A DNA stretch of 64,000 bases from Choanephora cucurbitarum (GCA_025331435.1 JAIWNI010000033.1:62001-126000), one strand, 5' to 3'; positions 34,732 to 47,140 are shown, counted from the stretch's first letter. A program made the numbers and translations. The notes: generated by a model not told the origin, from the sequence alone.

Positions 34732-36513
34732 ATAAAGAAAGTACTAAAAAGTACTGATACAATCACAAATTTTTACAAAGTATAGACTAGGCACCATTCA
34801 AACGCATCCGCTGAATGAATGAAATGCTGAATGTGAGCTACATGGAGCTCCATTTCATTTTCATTAAATTCAATACTGTGAGATATCCCTTAAAGACACA
34901 CTTCAAGCCAAAGTATATTCAGCGAGCGCGTCAAAGAGACATCAATCAGACAGTAAAGAAGAATATAACACGCCCTTCGGACACGCACGCAAGCATGCAT
35001 ATCTTTTTACTTATTGTACATCACCAATATCAAAAAAGAGATAACACTTAGCTTTTAGTTTGCCTTGACCTTGTTTTGAGAAGAGAGAGAGAGATATGAA
35101 GTGAAAAAGAAAAAGAAAAAGAGGGGAAGAAAAAGAGAAAACGCCAAGGGCGTGTATTTATCAACATCAAGGAAGTAGAGTCAGTTGATCATGGGTCAAC
35201 CAATCAGAGAAATCAGTCCAAGTGACGAAATCTTCATATGGTCCTTTGTTTACCAAAAAGCCACCCATAGATATCCTATACACACACGCCAGCTATCTAT
35301 ATGACTCATATACCCCTATTTGATTTCTGACAGCTGAAGCTATCAGTGCAGCCTATATGATGCATGAAAATGCAACCAGAGTACAATAGAGCTAAACTCA
35401 GCTAGACAAGCTTGATAAAGTCCTGCCTCAGAACTTGCGATATTGGTTTCTCAGATCATCACGGAGATCCAGCCATACAACCTGTGCGATTGACAGTCTT
35501 CTTCAACATCTTGCTTTTCTTTGTTGCCCTATAGTTCTGACATAGATGCTGGCTAGACATCTCAGTTAAAGTTACAAAAGAAAGAAAAAGAAATGCAGAG
35601 TATGGCAAGTCAAGATGTCACTATACGGACAATGCAAAGGTTTCACGAGCAAAAAGACAGAGATAGCCATGTATAGCTCGAGCAAGAACTGTGTAGCAGT
35701 AGAATAGCCAAGCAGAGCAGAACCAACTTGAGACAGTTAGAGAAGGAGTAGTCACAGACACTTGTTTTTATGTGATGAAATCGAATGCGCTTACAGATAA
35801 TTATGGACATACAGTTGACTAACAGTATGTCGTGCGCGTAATAAGTCATCAAAAAGAATTGATTGCTATTGAAAAAAAAAAACCCTCATATGTATATATT
35901 GGTGATTTGTTTGGTGCAATCAGAGTCATTTTATTTCTAGACTAATAGCTGGAAACAGTGACAAAGAATGCTTCAAACGATTTCTCTTGTGAATGTCCGT
36001 TAAAGCTGGCTTATGTGATGCGTAGTACAATTTGAACTCAAGATCGCGAAGATAAAGCACAATGGTGTCTCTGCATACATTGATGTTGCTACGTTTTAAT
36101 TCCTTTGTAGTTTGCTAAATGCTCATAAATGGATTGCGAACTACAGCAAATTCAAGTTATTCTTAAAGCCCTAGAGTTTATCTTTTTTTGGAATCTGCTG
36201 GTGGACTTGCGAGGGAGAGGCGTATTTGTTTCTTCAATAGTCTTCACAATATCTCTGGCAGTCTCTCTTTAGCTAACCGAACCTTCTTTCCAACGGTGGT
36301 GTCATTGTATCCTTCCTTATTCAACCAATAAACACCCTCAACGCATCTTGTCCGTAACTCTAGTGTAACTGCTACACTTGCACTTGTTTTCTGTGTTATT
36401 CATGTCTTTAAATGTTCGTGCTTGTAAGCGAAGTAGAAGGTTTATTAAGTGATATTTTTCAGAGTGAGTGTATATATGTTCTTCTTTTCGAAATTCTATC
36501 ATTTTCATTTGTC

Positions 36514-37320
36514 TTATTCTAAACTTGAGCTCCACTGAGCTACCTTATCTATAATTGAAAACTCTAGATCGAACCAGAAATGGTCTGCTTCCTCAATAAT
36601 ATGTACACTATCTGAAGGATACAACTGTTGGATCCGACTCGACCGGGTAAACTGGTCTCTCCCACCATGAATACACAATATACGCCTACTCTCTATAGCT
36701 GGCACTTGCTTAAAGAAGCTTGATTTTGTGGTAGCCAAAGCCCAAAGGACACCAAGAGGTATACTGATAAGCAAATAAGCACATGGCACACGTGTGCATA
36801 TCATTGTACTAGCAATCATAGCACCAAATGAATATCCCTTGTATACAGAATAGTTTAAGAAACCAATCTCTCCCTCATACACTTGTCTTGTCATCTAACT
36901 TACACACAAAATCAAGCGATCTATCTTTGGTATCTCTGGTAGTGGATGATCCAGTACATAGTCAATGACTGCTTGATAGTCTTGTCTTTCGGGCATGGCT
37001 GTCCAGCTTGTTTTGCCTTTGGATTTACCACAGCCACGAAAGTTGAGACAAAAGACAACATAGCCTTTGGATGTAAAATAGCGTTGCAAGGCTATAACAA
37101 CGTTATTCCATCTATTGCCGCCTTTTCTTTATTTGTATATTATTCTTTTTTTTTTGGATAAAGAATAAAGGAGAGCTTAAATACCTAAAGGTCCATAAGG
37201 GTGTGCAATAATAACACCAGGTGAACTCTGAAGTTGTTGGATTGTTATGTTGGTACTGATGCCAACTTCGATCGGGATCTTATCTTCAATAGACTCAACA
37301 AATATAGTTTGAGATAACAT
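36514..37320 (-). CDS. Small alpha/beta hydrolase
   Basis: Three exons (37320-37185, 37121-36904, 36837-36514) give 225 residues. It reads as a compact serine-hydrolase of the dienelactone-hydrolase/COG2945 size class: SSPGVIIAHPYGPLGGNRWNN, FCLNFRGCGKSKG, the nucleophile elbow GYSFGAMIAS, ILCIHGGRDQFT for the acid, and EEADHFWFDLE supplying the His. The oxyanion motif HPYGP and the strand order fit a complete catalytic triad, so it is likely active. No signal peptide; cytosolic. Substrate not deducible. The second intron begins GTAAGTTAG and, if unspliced, stops translation at once, so splicing is essential. Confidence 0.8.
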
Positions 37321-37848
37321 ATAGCTCTTTTTCCAAAAAAAAAAAAAAATTCAAAAAGAAAGGGGGAAAAAATCATAAATTAATGCACTAAATTTAAGCT
37401 TTGATGTAACGCCCCTTTTTTAGACTACAGTAATCGCTCGATTTAAGAGTGTTTGATTTAATAGTATGCTTGACATAAGAGTATGCTCAGTATGAGAGTG
37501 AATATCTCAAGAATATGTACCTTCTTAAATAAAGCGATCATTGTATCAGTATTGCGAGTAGCTTGGGGCTTAAGTTTGAGTGCACTAAAGATGTGTCCCA
37601 AGTCTGATCAAGAACTGGACCAACAGTTTAAAATCAACATGATAAGAAGGCAATGACGCCAATAGCTTGTTTCTTTATGACGAGTTAAAAATCAAACGAA
37701 GAATTTGATATATGTCTTTATCAAGAAAGAAAGGATGATGATTATATTCTAATGTGATAACAATTATGTATATAAAAGAGAAAAGAAGAAGGGGAATTAT
37801 GTGTATACTATATATATATAAAAGAAGATGTTGGTAACCAGAAAGATA
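37321..37848. other. Spacer between two minus-strand genes
   Basis: Carries the promoter of the small hydrolase and the 3' end of MET2. It holds short repeats of the form TTTAAGAGTGTTTG / ATAAGAGTATGC / ATGAGAGTGAAT around 37441-37500 (loosely repeated 'AGAGT' words), and no gene. Confidence 0.5.
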
Positions 37849-39308
37849 TCACCATTGAGTGATATCCACTTCAGCTTCACCAAATAAGCTTGTCTTAGTA
37901 GCCTTCAGATTCTCGGTCTGTTCCACTTCTTCTTCGGACACAGTGGTGGTATTGAAGATCTCAGGCAAGACTCGCTTAATAAAGCTAAGGATATGACGAT
38001 TGATTTGATCGAATTCCAACAAGAATCCATCGTGACCATCAGGCGAATCAATCACAACCATCTCTGTATTCGCCATACCTTCTGCCAATTCGTATTGTTC
38101 AGAGATAGTGAACAACCCATCTGACTCAATACCAATCACCAAAGCAGGCTGAGTGACAGAATGAAGTACTTCAAAATAATCGCCTTTGCCTCGAGAGATA
38201 TCGTGTGAATCCATCTTACGGGTCAAAGCAATGTAACAATTGGCATCGAATCGATTGACGAATTTAGTACCTTGGTAACGAAGATACGATTGTGCTGAAA
38301 AGACAAAAGGCTGAGGCATAGAAGGGTTATTGATGCTTTCTTTTTCTGCTTCTGCCAAGGGAGGACTTGAGGCTCGATGGCCATCGTTGTGGATCAGTCG
38401 ATTGGCTTCACCAGGAGAACTGGGACGACGTTGGAGTGATTTCAGTTCAGCTGCCTTTCGACCAAATCGAGATTCAAATGAGTTACGGGATCGATAGGTC
38501 AATAAGGCAGACATACGAGCGGCAGATAAACCCACAACAGGTGGTGCTTCTTCTGTATAATAACCATCCACTACAAAGCAAGATCAGTTTAGATTTTCCT
38601 TTTGGAGCGAGACAATGACTTACAGTAGTTTGGATCACTATAGATCGATTGACGTTGAGCTTCTCCCCAACTGATACCCCAAGCAGAATGACGACCTGAA
38701 GTAGCGATGGGTACAATACAGCGTACATAATCTTGACCTAATTGAGCCCATTCTAGCACTTGCATACCACCCATAGATCCACCAATACAGATAGCAACCT
38801 GCTTGACTCCCAAATAGTCCAACACAAGACGATGAAGCTGAACGTCATCTCGTACACTTACTAGAGGAAATTCGGGACCATACTTATCGCCAGTTTCAGA
38901 GTTGATGGTCAAAGGAGAGGCAGATCCATAAGGAGAGCCAAGTACATTGCAACAGACAATGAAAAACTTGGTGGCATCAAAGGCTCTTTTAGGACCCATC
39001 AATGGACCCCACCTATCCCCCATCATTAGTTTGAAAGCAGCAACACTACATAGGCAAATAGCTTACCAATCTTCTACATCAGCACTACCAGTCAATGCAT
39101 GACAGATGACCATACAATTGTCAGCTTTCTCATTCAACTTTCCCCATGATTTCCAGGCAATGGGTACATTCTTCATGCGCACGCCTGATTCGAGTGTGTA
39201 TTCTGGTATGATCGTAATGTTCTGGTCGGGTATCAGCTTGGCCAGATTGTTCTTTGATTCCTCAAATGGTAATTCATTGAGTGTTGCATAAGTCTTGAAT
39301 GTTTGCAT
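37849..39308 (-). CDS. MET2: Homoserine O-acetyltransferase
   Basis: Acetylates homoserine for methionine/cysteine synthesis. Three exons (39308-39067, 39012-38624, 38570-37849), 450 residues, an alpha/beta hydrolase of the MetX family. Family blocks: MVICHALTGSADVEDWWGPLMG; GGSMGGMQVLEWA with the nucleophilic Ser at about 160; VPIATSGRHSAWGISWGEAQRQSIYSDP; GIESDGLF for the catalytic Asp; SPDGHDGFLLE for the His. A polar insertion rich in Ser/Pro/Glu (about residues 245-290) separates core helices, as in other fungal Met2 proteins. It lies head-to-head with SER3 across a 302-bp promoter. Serine O-acetyltransferases share the fold, but the full-length pattern favours homoserine. Confidence 0.93.
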
Positions 39309-39610
39309 AGAAAAGAATAAAAAAAAATATATACAGAAAAAAGAAAGGAGAAAGTGTTTGCTTTCTTATAGACTATCACTTAAATAACATCATCTTCAAA
39401 AAGAAAGTTAGATCGACCAGTGATTGACGTTAGTCCTTAACCAATCAGATAAGCCCAAGATGACACAAAAGATTTGAAACTGACTCTCAAATCAAGTTGA
39501 AGAAAGCATAAAAGGTGACGTGCAAATTCATTTCTGAAATTCAAAAAAAAAGGCATCAAAGTGAGTCAACTCGATTATCTCTTTCTTTTTCTTAAATATC
39601 CATCTCCTCT
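39309..39610. promoter_or_regulatory. Shared divergent MET2-SER3 promoter with Gcn4-type sites
   Basis: The 302 bp between two amino-acid biosynthesis genes contain TGAGTCA (39562-39568), a perfect reverse Gcn4/CPC1 site. It also contains the half-site TGACTC (39481-39486), two TGACGT words (39425-39430, 39516-39521) and a CCAAT box (39441). Regulation by amino-acid starvation is inferred from these words and from the two genes flanking them. Confidence 0.6.
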
Positions 39611-41100
39611 ATGTCCACCGAAAGTACACCTGAACCTATCCAAAACCGTAGACGTGGTTCTTCTTTTGGTTTTTCTAAGCCTAAGGTACTCAAACCTTTT
39701 AACACAGCTGAGGTTAAAATCTTATTGCTCGAGAACGTGAATGCTACTGCTATTGAGGCCTTTAAGAAACAAGGTTATCAGGTAGGACCAAAAAAAAAAA
39801 AAGTGAACTCGATGTCAAAATCCTAACCTTTTGAAATCTGTAGGTTGAAACACATACAAAGGCTTTAGTGGGTGAAGAATTGATCGAGAAGATCAGAGAT
39901 GTTCATATCATCGGTATTCGTTCCAAGACAAAATTGACAAAGGCTGTTTTGGATGAAGCCAAGAATTTGATGGCTATTGGTTGTTTCTGTATTGGTACAA
40001 ACCAAGTTGACTTAAAGGCTGCTGCTGATAAAGGTGTAAAGTGTCTTATTTTTAAAAAAAAATTTACCATGGCATTAACTTTTTCACTCTAGATTGCTGT
40101 CTTCAATTCACCTTTCAGTAATTCTAGATCAGTCGCAGAATTAGTCATTGGTGAATTAATCACATTGGCTCGTCAATTGGGCGACCGTAACACAGAAATG
40201 CACCAGGGTGTTTGGAATAAGGTATCAAAGGGCTGTTATGAGATTCGTCACAAGGTATTGGGTATCGTTGGCTATGGCCATATTGGTTCTCAACTGTCTG
40301 TCTTGGCAGAAGCCATGGGTATGACTGTCTATTTCTACGATGTACTTCAGATCATGCCTATTGGTCAAGCCAAGCAGGTTGAATCTCTTGAAGACTTGCT
40401 TAGTATCTCTGACTTTGTCTCTCTCCATGTGCCTGAGACAGAAGAGACCAAGAACATGATTGGCGAAAGAGAGATCATGGACTATATGAAGAAGGGATCT
40501 TATCTGCTCAACAATGCGCGTGGTACTGTTGTTCAGATCCCTGCTCTCATCAAGGGTCTTCAATCAGGCCATCTTGCAGGTGCTGCTGTCGATGTCTATC
40601 CCAAGGAACCTGCTGCTAATGGTCCTCACTTTGACTATTATCCTGAACTCTTGAGTGCCAACAATTTGATCTTGACTCCTCATATCGGTGGTTCTACTGA
40701 AGAAGCACAGAGCATGATTGGTGTTGAGGTCTCTACTGCTTTGACCAAGTTTATCAACGAAGGTTGTTCTCTTGGTGCTGTCAACTTCCCTGAAATTGAT
40801 TTGCGTGCTATTTCTCAAGATGATAAGGATACTGTTCGTGTTCTCTATATTCATCGTAACATTCCTGGTGTCTTGAGAGTAAGATAGATGCTATATACAT
40901 ATACAGTATACTTATTGTTTGTATAGGCCATTAACGAGATTTTCGCCAACCATAATGTTGAAAAGCAATACTCTGATTCTAAAGGTGAAGTTGCTTATGT
41001 GATGGCAGATATCTCTAACGTGACACAAGAACACTTGGAATCACTTTACAATGCTATTGTTGCCACACCTGCCAACATCAAGACCCGTGTTCTTTATTAG
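39611..41100 (+). CDS. SER3: D-3-phosphoglycerate dehydrogenase with ACT domain
   Basis: First committed enzyme of serine synthesis (3-phosphoglycerate to 3-phosphohydroxypyruvate). Four exons (39611-39781, 39844-40035, 40093-40878, 40927-41100), 440 residues, close to fungal Ser3/Ser33. An N-terminal basic/Ser leader (RRRGSSFGFSKPK) precedes the substrate-binding domain (VKILLLENVNATAIEAF, IGIRSKTKLT, IGCFCIGTNQVDL). The NAD fold shows GIVGYGHIGSQL, with LLNNARGTVV, AAVDVYPKEP and the catalytic His in TPHIGGSTEEAQ. The C-terminal ~60 residues form an ACT domain (IPGVLRAINEIFANHNVEKQY), the usual serine-feedback site. The divergent partner is MET2, consistent with coordinated amino-acid control. 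Confidence 0.96.
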
Positions 41101-41316
41101 TTTTCTGTATATTTTATGTATGTGTGTGTGTGTGCTCTTTAGAAAAAAAAAGTTTAATGTAAATGTCCAATAAACCTTATCGTGTAAACAACTTGATGTA
41201 TCAAAAATAGATTTCTCGAGGGAGAAATTTCTTTTTGCAAGTGTGTGAAGTGCATACTTTTGCACTCTCTTGTAAATAACGCCCATTTCTCTTATGCATC
41301 TCTCTTTTCATTGAAC

Positions 41317-42423
41317 ATGACACATTGGTTTATTCCTGCCTCATTACGTTTGCGTCGAAAGGAGCCTAGAGATCCATTGATAGCTGGGAGATATAGATGC
41401 TTAGGGGTACTTGGACAAGGTGCTTATGGCATTGTTCATTTAGCTGTAGACAACAAGACACATCAGCGATTTGTAAAGTAGCTTGTCTTGGGTCGGTTGT
41501 TTATTTTTCTCAAACTAAATTCAATGGTATGATAGGCTATGAAAGAAATAAGTAAATCTCGATTAGAACGTCAACAACAATCCGACAGACGATATCAACC
41601 ACGCCTAGCTTCGAATGAACAAAAGAAACGCAGGCTTAATCCAACCACAGTTCTTCAGGATCCAGATTACAGCCTAGATTCTATCTTTCTGGAGTTGGAA
41701 TTGGCTGAAAAAGGGGTTGTCATGACTCTGTCTGAACCCACTTTCTATTTTGTTCAACAATGCCGCTCTATTTTCAGACAGTTAGTGTATGTGGTTGACC
41801 ATTGTAATGACCCAGCATAGAATCAATGATCCCAGTCAACTAATTGCTTTCATTGTTAGTGCATCAACAAGGCATTGTGCATGGTGATATCAAGCCGCAC
41901 AACTTGCTTTTGTCCAAAGACAATAGAGTGAAATTGGTTGATTTTGGACATGCTATCTATCTCTGTGATATCTACAGCATGAGTTCACCTGCATTTACAG
42001 CACCTGAAGTGATCAAGAAATAAGGTAAAGTAAGCCAATTTTAGCTCCAGAGCCTCTCAACTCATTTGTGTCAATAGCTATAAAACTTTATGCTGCAACG
42101 TGTGCCATGGGTGTTACATTGTACTGCCATTTCAGACAACCAACCTATTGGATCTATTTGAGGAAATTCAAACTAAAGAGTAAAGAATAAGAAAGAAAAC
42201 AATGCCAATGAAACTATCTAAACATGATTTTCATAGTATTCTTTATCCACATACAATGGACTCTCAATTATTGGATCTGTTTTCCAAATTACTTGAAAAG
42301 GATCCAACTGAAAGAGTGACACTAACAGAAGGTAAGATAAAGAAAGCCCAACATGTCTTTATCTTTCTAACACACATATCAATTCAATCGCTTCATCCAT
42401 GGCTACAAACTGGAACAAGATAG
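41317..42423 (+). pseudogene. Decayed CaMKK/Sak1-type protein kinase
   Basis: Kinase pieces run in order: glycine loop LGQGAYGIVHLAVD, AMKEI (the ATP Lys), LELELAEKGVVM, IFRQLVYVVDH, then [72 protein letters not shown] and HPWLQ. These match the Ca/calmodulin-dependent kinase-kinase family that includes the SNF1-activating Sak1/Tos3. Several breaks argue for a pseudogene. The expected segment around helix C and strand 4 (HPNIV-like) is missing, and a TAA follows VIKK in frame near 42020. AMGVTLYC and DLFEEIQTKE are in different frames, and another stop follows KE. The catalytic HRD is HGD. Introns at 41473-41535 and around 41800-41858 are still recognisable. Alternatively some breaks are unseen introns. 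Confidence 0.7.
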
Positions 42424-42563
42424 GCTGATTTATCTCTTTTGTCTTGACAACCAATAAGCGAGTTTAAACTCCCCTTCATCTCTTTGCATAATCCATCGAA
42501 TGCAAGAAAATAATAATCACTGTACAGTTTACTTTTTTTTAATAAAAAATCATAACCTCTCAT

Positions 42564-43086
42564 TTAAGCAAGGTCAGCATGTTTCTTGACAAATTCTTGA
42601 ATAGCAGCAGCATTACGCATACCAACAAAGCTATCAACTACCTTGCCTTCATGGAAAGCAGAGACAGTAGGCAAGGCAGCAATCTTGAAATCACTGGCAA
42701 TTTCTTGATGATCATCTACATTAATCTTGACCAAAGTAACCTTGGGATTGGCTTCAACAGCCTTGGATAAGATAGGACCCAACATCTTACAGGGACCACA
42801 CCAACTAAGAGTTCTGTCAGCTTCATTCTCTCCTCTCTCTTCCTCACATTGCTTACTCGGCATAAAAATCAACAATGACAGGATGGTCAGCCTTGGTAAC
42901 GAGTTGGTCCCAAGTAGAGGTAGTGGCCTCTACTGTCTTACCCGTCAAACAAGGTTGAGCAGAATGAAAGGCGCGAATGACTGATAGAATCAAATAAGCC
43001 CCAAAAAACACACCATTTCCTGTCTTTTTTTTTTTTTTTTACTTACATTGACGAGTAGGTCGAACAGCAACACGAATGGAGTTCAT
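42564..43086 (-). CDS. Mitochondrial-type thioredoxin
   Basis: Disulfide reductase of 134 residues from three exons (43086-43047, 42980-42857, 42804-42564). The first ~25 residues are Arg/Ser/Ala-rich without acids (MNSIRVAVRPTRQFIRAFHS), a likely mitochondrial presequence. The thioredoxin fold follows: [20 protein letters not shown] with the active-site CGPC, TLVKINVDDHQEIASDFKI, the cis-Pro in ALPTVSAFHEGK, and a C-terminal helix ending VKKHADLA. Length and the presequence fit yeast Trx3 rather than the shorter cytosolic Trx1/2. The acceptor for exon 3 (CTTAG at 42805) is required to restore DWCGPC. Its 3' end lies about 140 bp from the decayed kinase, tail-to-tail. Confidence 0.93.
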
Positions 43087-44172
43087 TTGCTTGAAAATAA
43101 AAAAGATTAGAAAAAAAAGAGAGAAAGAAAAATAGATTTTTTTTTAGAAAGTAACACTTATGCAAGTAAGATGAGCCAATCAAATGATGTCTTGCATAAT
43201 ACACTTCTTGTGACTGATTGGATGAATGACTTTACCTTGTCAAAAAGTGCTACTTGAGCCATCTATCCTTTCTTCTCAAACTGGCGTCATGAAGACCCTA
43301 CACGATGAAGTGGATTCACCCATACAGACAACAGTCACGTAGTGGCTTAGATATAGCCTGTCAACATAAATTGAAAGCCTAGGTTTTTTTTTGGATTTTT
43401 CTTCTTTTTCTTTTGTATAATTTAGTATAAGGTAAATAGAACAAACAATTCTCTAAAGAAAATACAAGCAAAATAAGGATGAACACCATAAATGATATTT
43501 GCACGTCAGTCTGATTTTATGAAGACATACTCGGCTACAATTTATTGTTACTGAATGGCTTGTTATTTCTTTTCATGTGGCTTATATTCACTGTATCTAA
43601 CTTTTCTTTTTTCTAGCAAGTAAACCCTTCTCAGTTTCTGTTTTCTGTTTTTACTTTACATAAAATAAACAAATAAATAGTGTATTTTCTGACATATATA
43701 TAAGCTCTTAATAATGTATGAATTTGAACTGAACAAGATGTGCTACGAATGCAACATGGCGTTCAATCTGCAATACAAAAGAAATTGAGAAAAGCGCGTT
43801 CATTCTCCAATTGAGATGTGTGTGTGTGTGTGTGGACATCATAGGCGTAGAATTGTTCCAAGAATTCTCAAAAGAGGATACTAAGAAAATCTTGGGCATC
43901 ATACTATTCTAAAGGAAATGGACAAAATAGATTGAATGTCAGTAGCCAATTAGATCGATCTCCTAACTATGTTACACGACCCTGTCTTCCAATAAAATAC
44001 AATGAAAGATCAGTGTGTGTTTCTATTTTAGATTAGAATTGAAAGAACTTCCATCTTTCCCACGTAAGTTTTCTTAACAAAAAAGAAAAGAAAAGAAAGT
44101 TTAATAACACAAATAAGAAGAGGGGGAATACAGTGAGATTATGGTACAATATATAATATGGAGGGAGATTGT
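43087..44172. other. Intergenic region, no gene seen
   Basis: Thioredoxin promoter on the left, the 3' end of the HAL5-like kinase on the right. Contains a short (GT)8 tract at about 43818-43834 and AT-rich DNA; the reading frames present are short and compositionally random. Confidence 0.5.
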
Positions 44173-45827
44173 CTATTTGGATGGAATATAATGTGTATGA
44201 TTAAATCCATTAGAGAGTTGACCATCTTGACAGACTTCGAATTCAGCCATCCAGGCACACGCTAAGGCTTGATCTATTGTCCAGCGTGTCTGAGGATTAG
44301 GATCCATCATGCCAGCCAGACACTCTCTTTCTGGCTGTGTAAAGTGTTTAAAGAGATCACAATCACTTGGATCTTCTAGTTTTCGACGTTGTTCAAGGTA
44401 GTTTTTATAGTCAAAATCACCTCCATCAGATGCTTGTGCAGCTACAGCAGCAGGGGAACCCACCATGGCATCTTCTGGTGCCTTACCACAAGGACGACCT
44501 GTGAAGAAGGCAGCAGTAAAGGGTAATTGCTGCAGGCGCATACAGAAATAGGTAGTAGCTGCACTCCAGACATCGAGGGCTTTACCGTCATAGGGATCAT
44601 GATCGTTCTTGATTTTCCACATTTCAGGGGACCAAAAGGGTTCAGAACCACACCATTTCTTGCATGCCTTACTTTCTCTCTCAAAGCAGGTCTGGACAAC
44701 CTCAGCCACACCAAAGTCAGCAATCTTGAGTGCGCCTGTTGCTGTCAACACAAGGTTTTCGGGTTTAATGTCACGGTGAGCAATGCCCAGATGATGCAGA
44801 TGTTGTAGGCCTAACAAGAGTTGCTTGAATAGACAGGCAATATCATCTGGTGCCAAATGAGGCTTTTCTTGAAGAAGATTAAAGACATCACCACCTGCAC
44901 ACTATAGTCATGATAAGTTAAAGAATAACAATCTAGTGATATACTTACATATTCCATCACAACACACCAACGACCTTTTTCATCTTTGACAAGATCAAGT
45001 GTGTCTACCACATGAGGACAGTCAGAGGCTGATTTGCTGATACAGTATTCATTCAACATGCGCTTCTGATACTCGCGCTCAGCTTCTGATTTATGGCGCT
45101 TCTTGAATTCCTTGACAGCCAAGATACGGCCACCTGTTCTCTGCTGAACCAGACGAATGACAGCAGTAGCACCACTGGCAATGTTCTTTCGGTTGGTAGA
45201 ACCTAAGCCCTTGGTAGAACGATGTTCAGGCTTGATATAATCACCATACTTGTCTGTCAAGAGAGGAACATGGCTTGTGGTTGGACTGACATCGGTAGGT
45301 GATCGTCTAAAGGATGAACTCATCATGCGAGAGAAGGATTTACCGACCTTGCTGGCTGTACTGCTGACTGAGCTTACACTGTGAATAGAGGCAGCACTGA
45401 ATCGTCTGAGATGGTTGGGACTGGTGTCCAGAGAAGAAGAGGGTGAGGTAGAGAGAGGATGGGTGGCAGGTGTCATCTTGAGACTGCCAAAGAAACTGTT
45501 GGTAAAGACATTACTGAGTCTCTTCTTGGATTTATTGACAGGAATTGGCTTCACCTGTAGTTCGGGTGGTACCGGTGTAGAAGGTGATGAAGGTGTGGCA
45601 ATCGATGAAGAAACAGAAGAAGTAGTGTCATTTGAACTTCTGTGTGCAACAAACGAACGGTGAGTGTCATGGGGGTGTGCAGATTCTTCTTCTTCTTCTA
45701 GGCAGTCAGGTGAAGCAGATCGTGGTATGGAATCTGAAAAGAATTGGCCTGAAGAAGAAGTAGAAAGATATCGATTATTCTCGAAATAACAATTATCCTG
45801 TGTGTCTGCAACAGCCAATGTAGCCAT
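44173..45827 (-). CDS. HAL4/HAL5 (NPR)-type protein kinase
   Basis: Fungal-specific Ser/Thr kinase family that regulates plasma-membrane transporters and ion homeostasis in yeast. Two exons (45827-44949, 44901-44173), 535 residues. The N-terminal ~215 residues are Ser/Thr/Pro-rich and disordered, a usual regulatory region with many possible phosphosites. Kinase landmarks: GLGSTNRKNIASGATAVIRLV in place of a classical glycine loop, AVKEFKKR (Lys), CAGGDVFNLL, AHRDIKPENLVL, ADFGVAEV and the family-typical CGSEPFWSPEMW. An insertion rich in Ala/Gly (SPAAVAAQASDGG) sits in the lower lobe. All catalytic residues are present, so activity is expected. The upstream gap has a long (GT)12 tract. Confidence 0.9.
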
Positions 45828-45948
45828 ATTCTATTCTAAGCAAAAAAAAAAAAAAAAAGGGAAAGAGGGGGGGTATTGATGAAAAAGCAATTTAAAAGAT
45901 TTTTTTATTTTTATTTTGAGTTAATTCATTTTTATACTCAAAAAAAAA

Positions 45949-45972
45949 GTGTGTGTGTGTGTGTGTGTGTGT
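45949..45972. repeat. (GT)12 microsatellite
   Basis: Perfect dinucleotide tract about 120 bp upstream of the HAL5-like kinase start; on the opposite side of the same gap a second (TG)12 tract precedes the PTPS gene. Confidence 0.95.
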
Positions 45973-47048
45973 TACGGGTTCTGGCGGGTGTATCGGATTG
46001 GATAAGATAAGTCGGGTTAATCAGAAGGAAAAAGTGAGGACAAGGTGAAAGTGAAAATTAAACCAATTGTTCACCTTACAATTTTTTTTTTTTAGTTTCA
46101 GTTTTAACTATAGGGTTTATTTATCCAAAAAAAAAAAATTTAAACGGAAGAGAGCCAATTAACGTTAGACCTACCAAATAGGTAAAGTAGGTTCACGCGA
46201 GATCAGCTCTTTATTTCCTTTTAAAGCATTATTCCCCCAATTCAACATCATCTACTATCATCGAACGAGTCACTATCATCGATCTAAACTAGCACATAGC
46301 ACTCAATGCATCGTAAGAAGTAAAGAAAAAGAAGTGTTTCTAATGTGAAATACGTAAAAGAGTATAAGGTCATGAGTGCACCAAATTACGTTATATAACA
46401 CACCCCCAAAAGGATTATCAGGGTTATTGGCTCAAAATACCTCAGCAGTTATCTAAAGCAATCCTCTCTCAATTCCACGTGTTACCCTTTATTTGTTTGT
46501 ATTTTCACGTTTAGATTTGTTGAAAGTAAATCAACACATGCATAGGTGAAAGGGTCATGAGAAAGTAAAGCGCGTATAGCCCACTATTTATATGGTGACA
46601 AGAGGTTAAGTTTCTGGCATTGAAACAGGGCCAGTCTGAAAACAAAGGTTAACTTGATTTGGGTCATCTATCTAAGGGGGGGGGGGGTTGATCAAAGCCA
46701 AGGGAAAAAAAACAGACTTATTTTCCGGGTTGATCTAGACAAAAGCCTTTGCTATGAAAAGGGGTGATGTCATTCACTATTGTTCACTATGAGCGGATGA
46801 AACATTGGATAGAACTATTGTAAGGTTAAAGTAGAGGTGAAAGCGGCAATTTTTTGTATTTTGCGGGGAAAGTCCTAATAGAGTAATCTACCATTTCATA
46901 AAGAAGTAAAAAAAAAGGGGATCCACTCGACATATGGATGACGTTACTTTTTCCCCAAAACTATTTTTTTTTGTAAGTCCTGAGAACTCCAATTGTTCAA
47001 TTCTTGAATTTTCTAAAATAAAAAAAAAAGTTCTAAGCCTCTACTCTT

Positions 47049-47073
47049 TGTGTGTGTGTGTGTGTGTGTGTGT
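47049..47073. repeat. (TG)12 microsatellite
   Basis: Perfect tract ending about 70 bp before the PTPS start codon; probably within its promoter or leader. Confidence 0.95.
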
Positions 47074-47140
47074 AGAGAATGCCTTTTAATTTTTTTTTTT
47101 ATTTCTCACGGACGTTTATCAGCCCCCCCCCCTTAAAATA

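Larger units (their letters stand above)
30211..36513. other. 6.3-kb gene-poor region
   Basis: The longest stretch without a convincing gene. It contains a G11 run (30952-30962), a Tc1/mariner C-terminal relic (34106-34200), a 44-bp palindrome (34688-34731) and many short stop-rich frames. A few translated snippets look protein-like (for example minus-strand 31507-31600, minus-strand 30975-31100) but extend under 40 codons and lack splice support. Together these suggest a graveyard of transposon fragments. Confidence 0.55.
45828..47140. other. Divergent promoter region between the kinase and PTPS genes
   Basis: About 1.3 kb without a gene. It contains (GT)12 at 45949-45972, a G12 run at 46676-46687, (TG)12 at 47049-47073 and a C9 run just before the PTPS start. 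No regulatory motif can be assigned with confidence. Confidence 0.5.

Noticed and set aside
34347..34766. 139-codon minus-strand frame with a hydrophobic stretch
   Set aside because: Hydrophobic run is translated from T-rich repeats and the frame spans the 44-bp palindrome; no family match.
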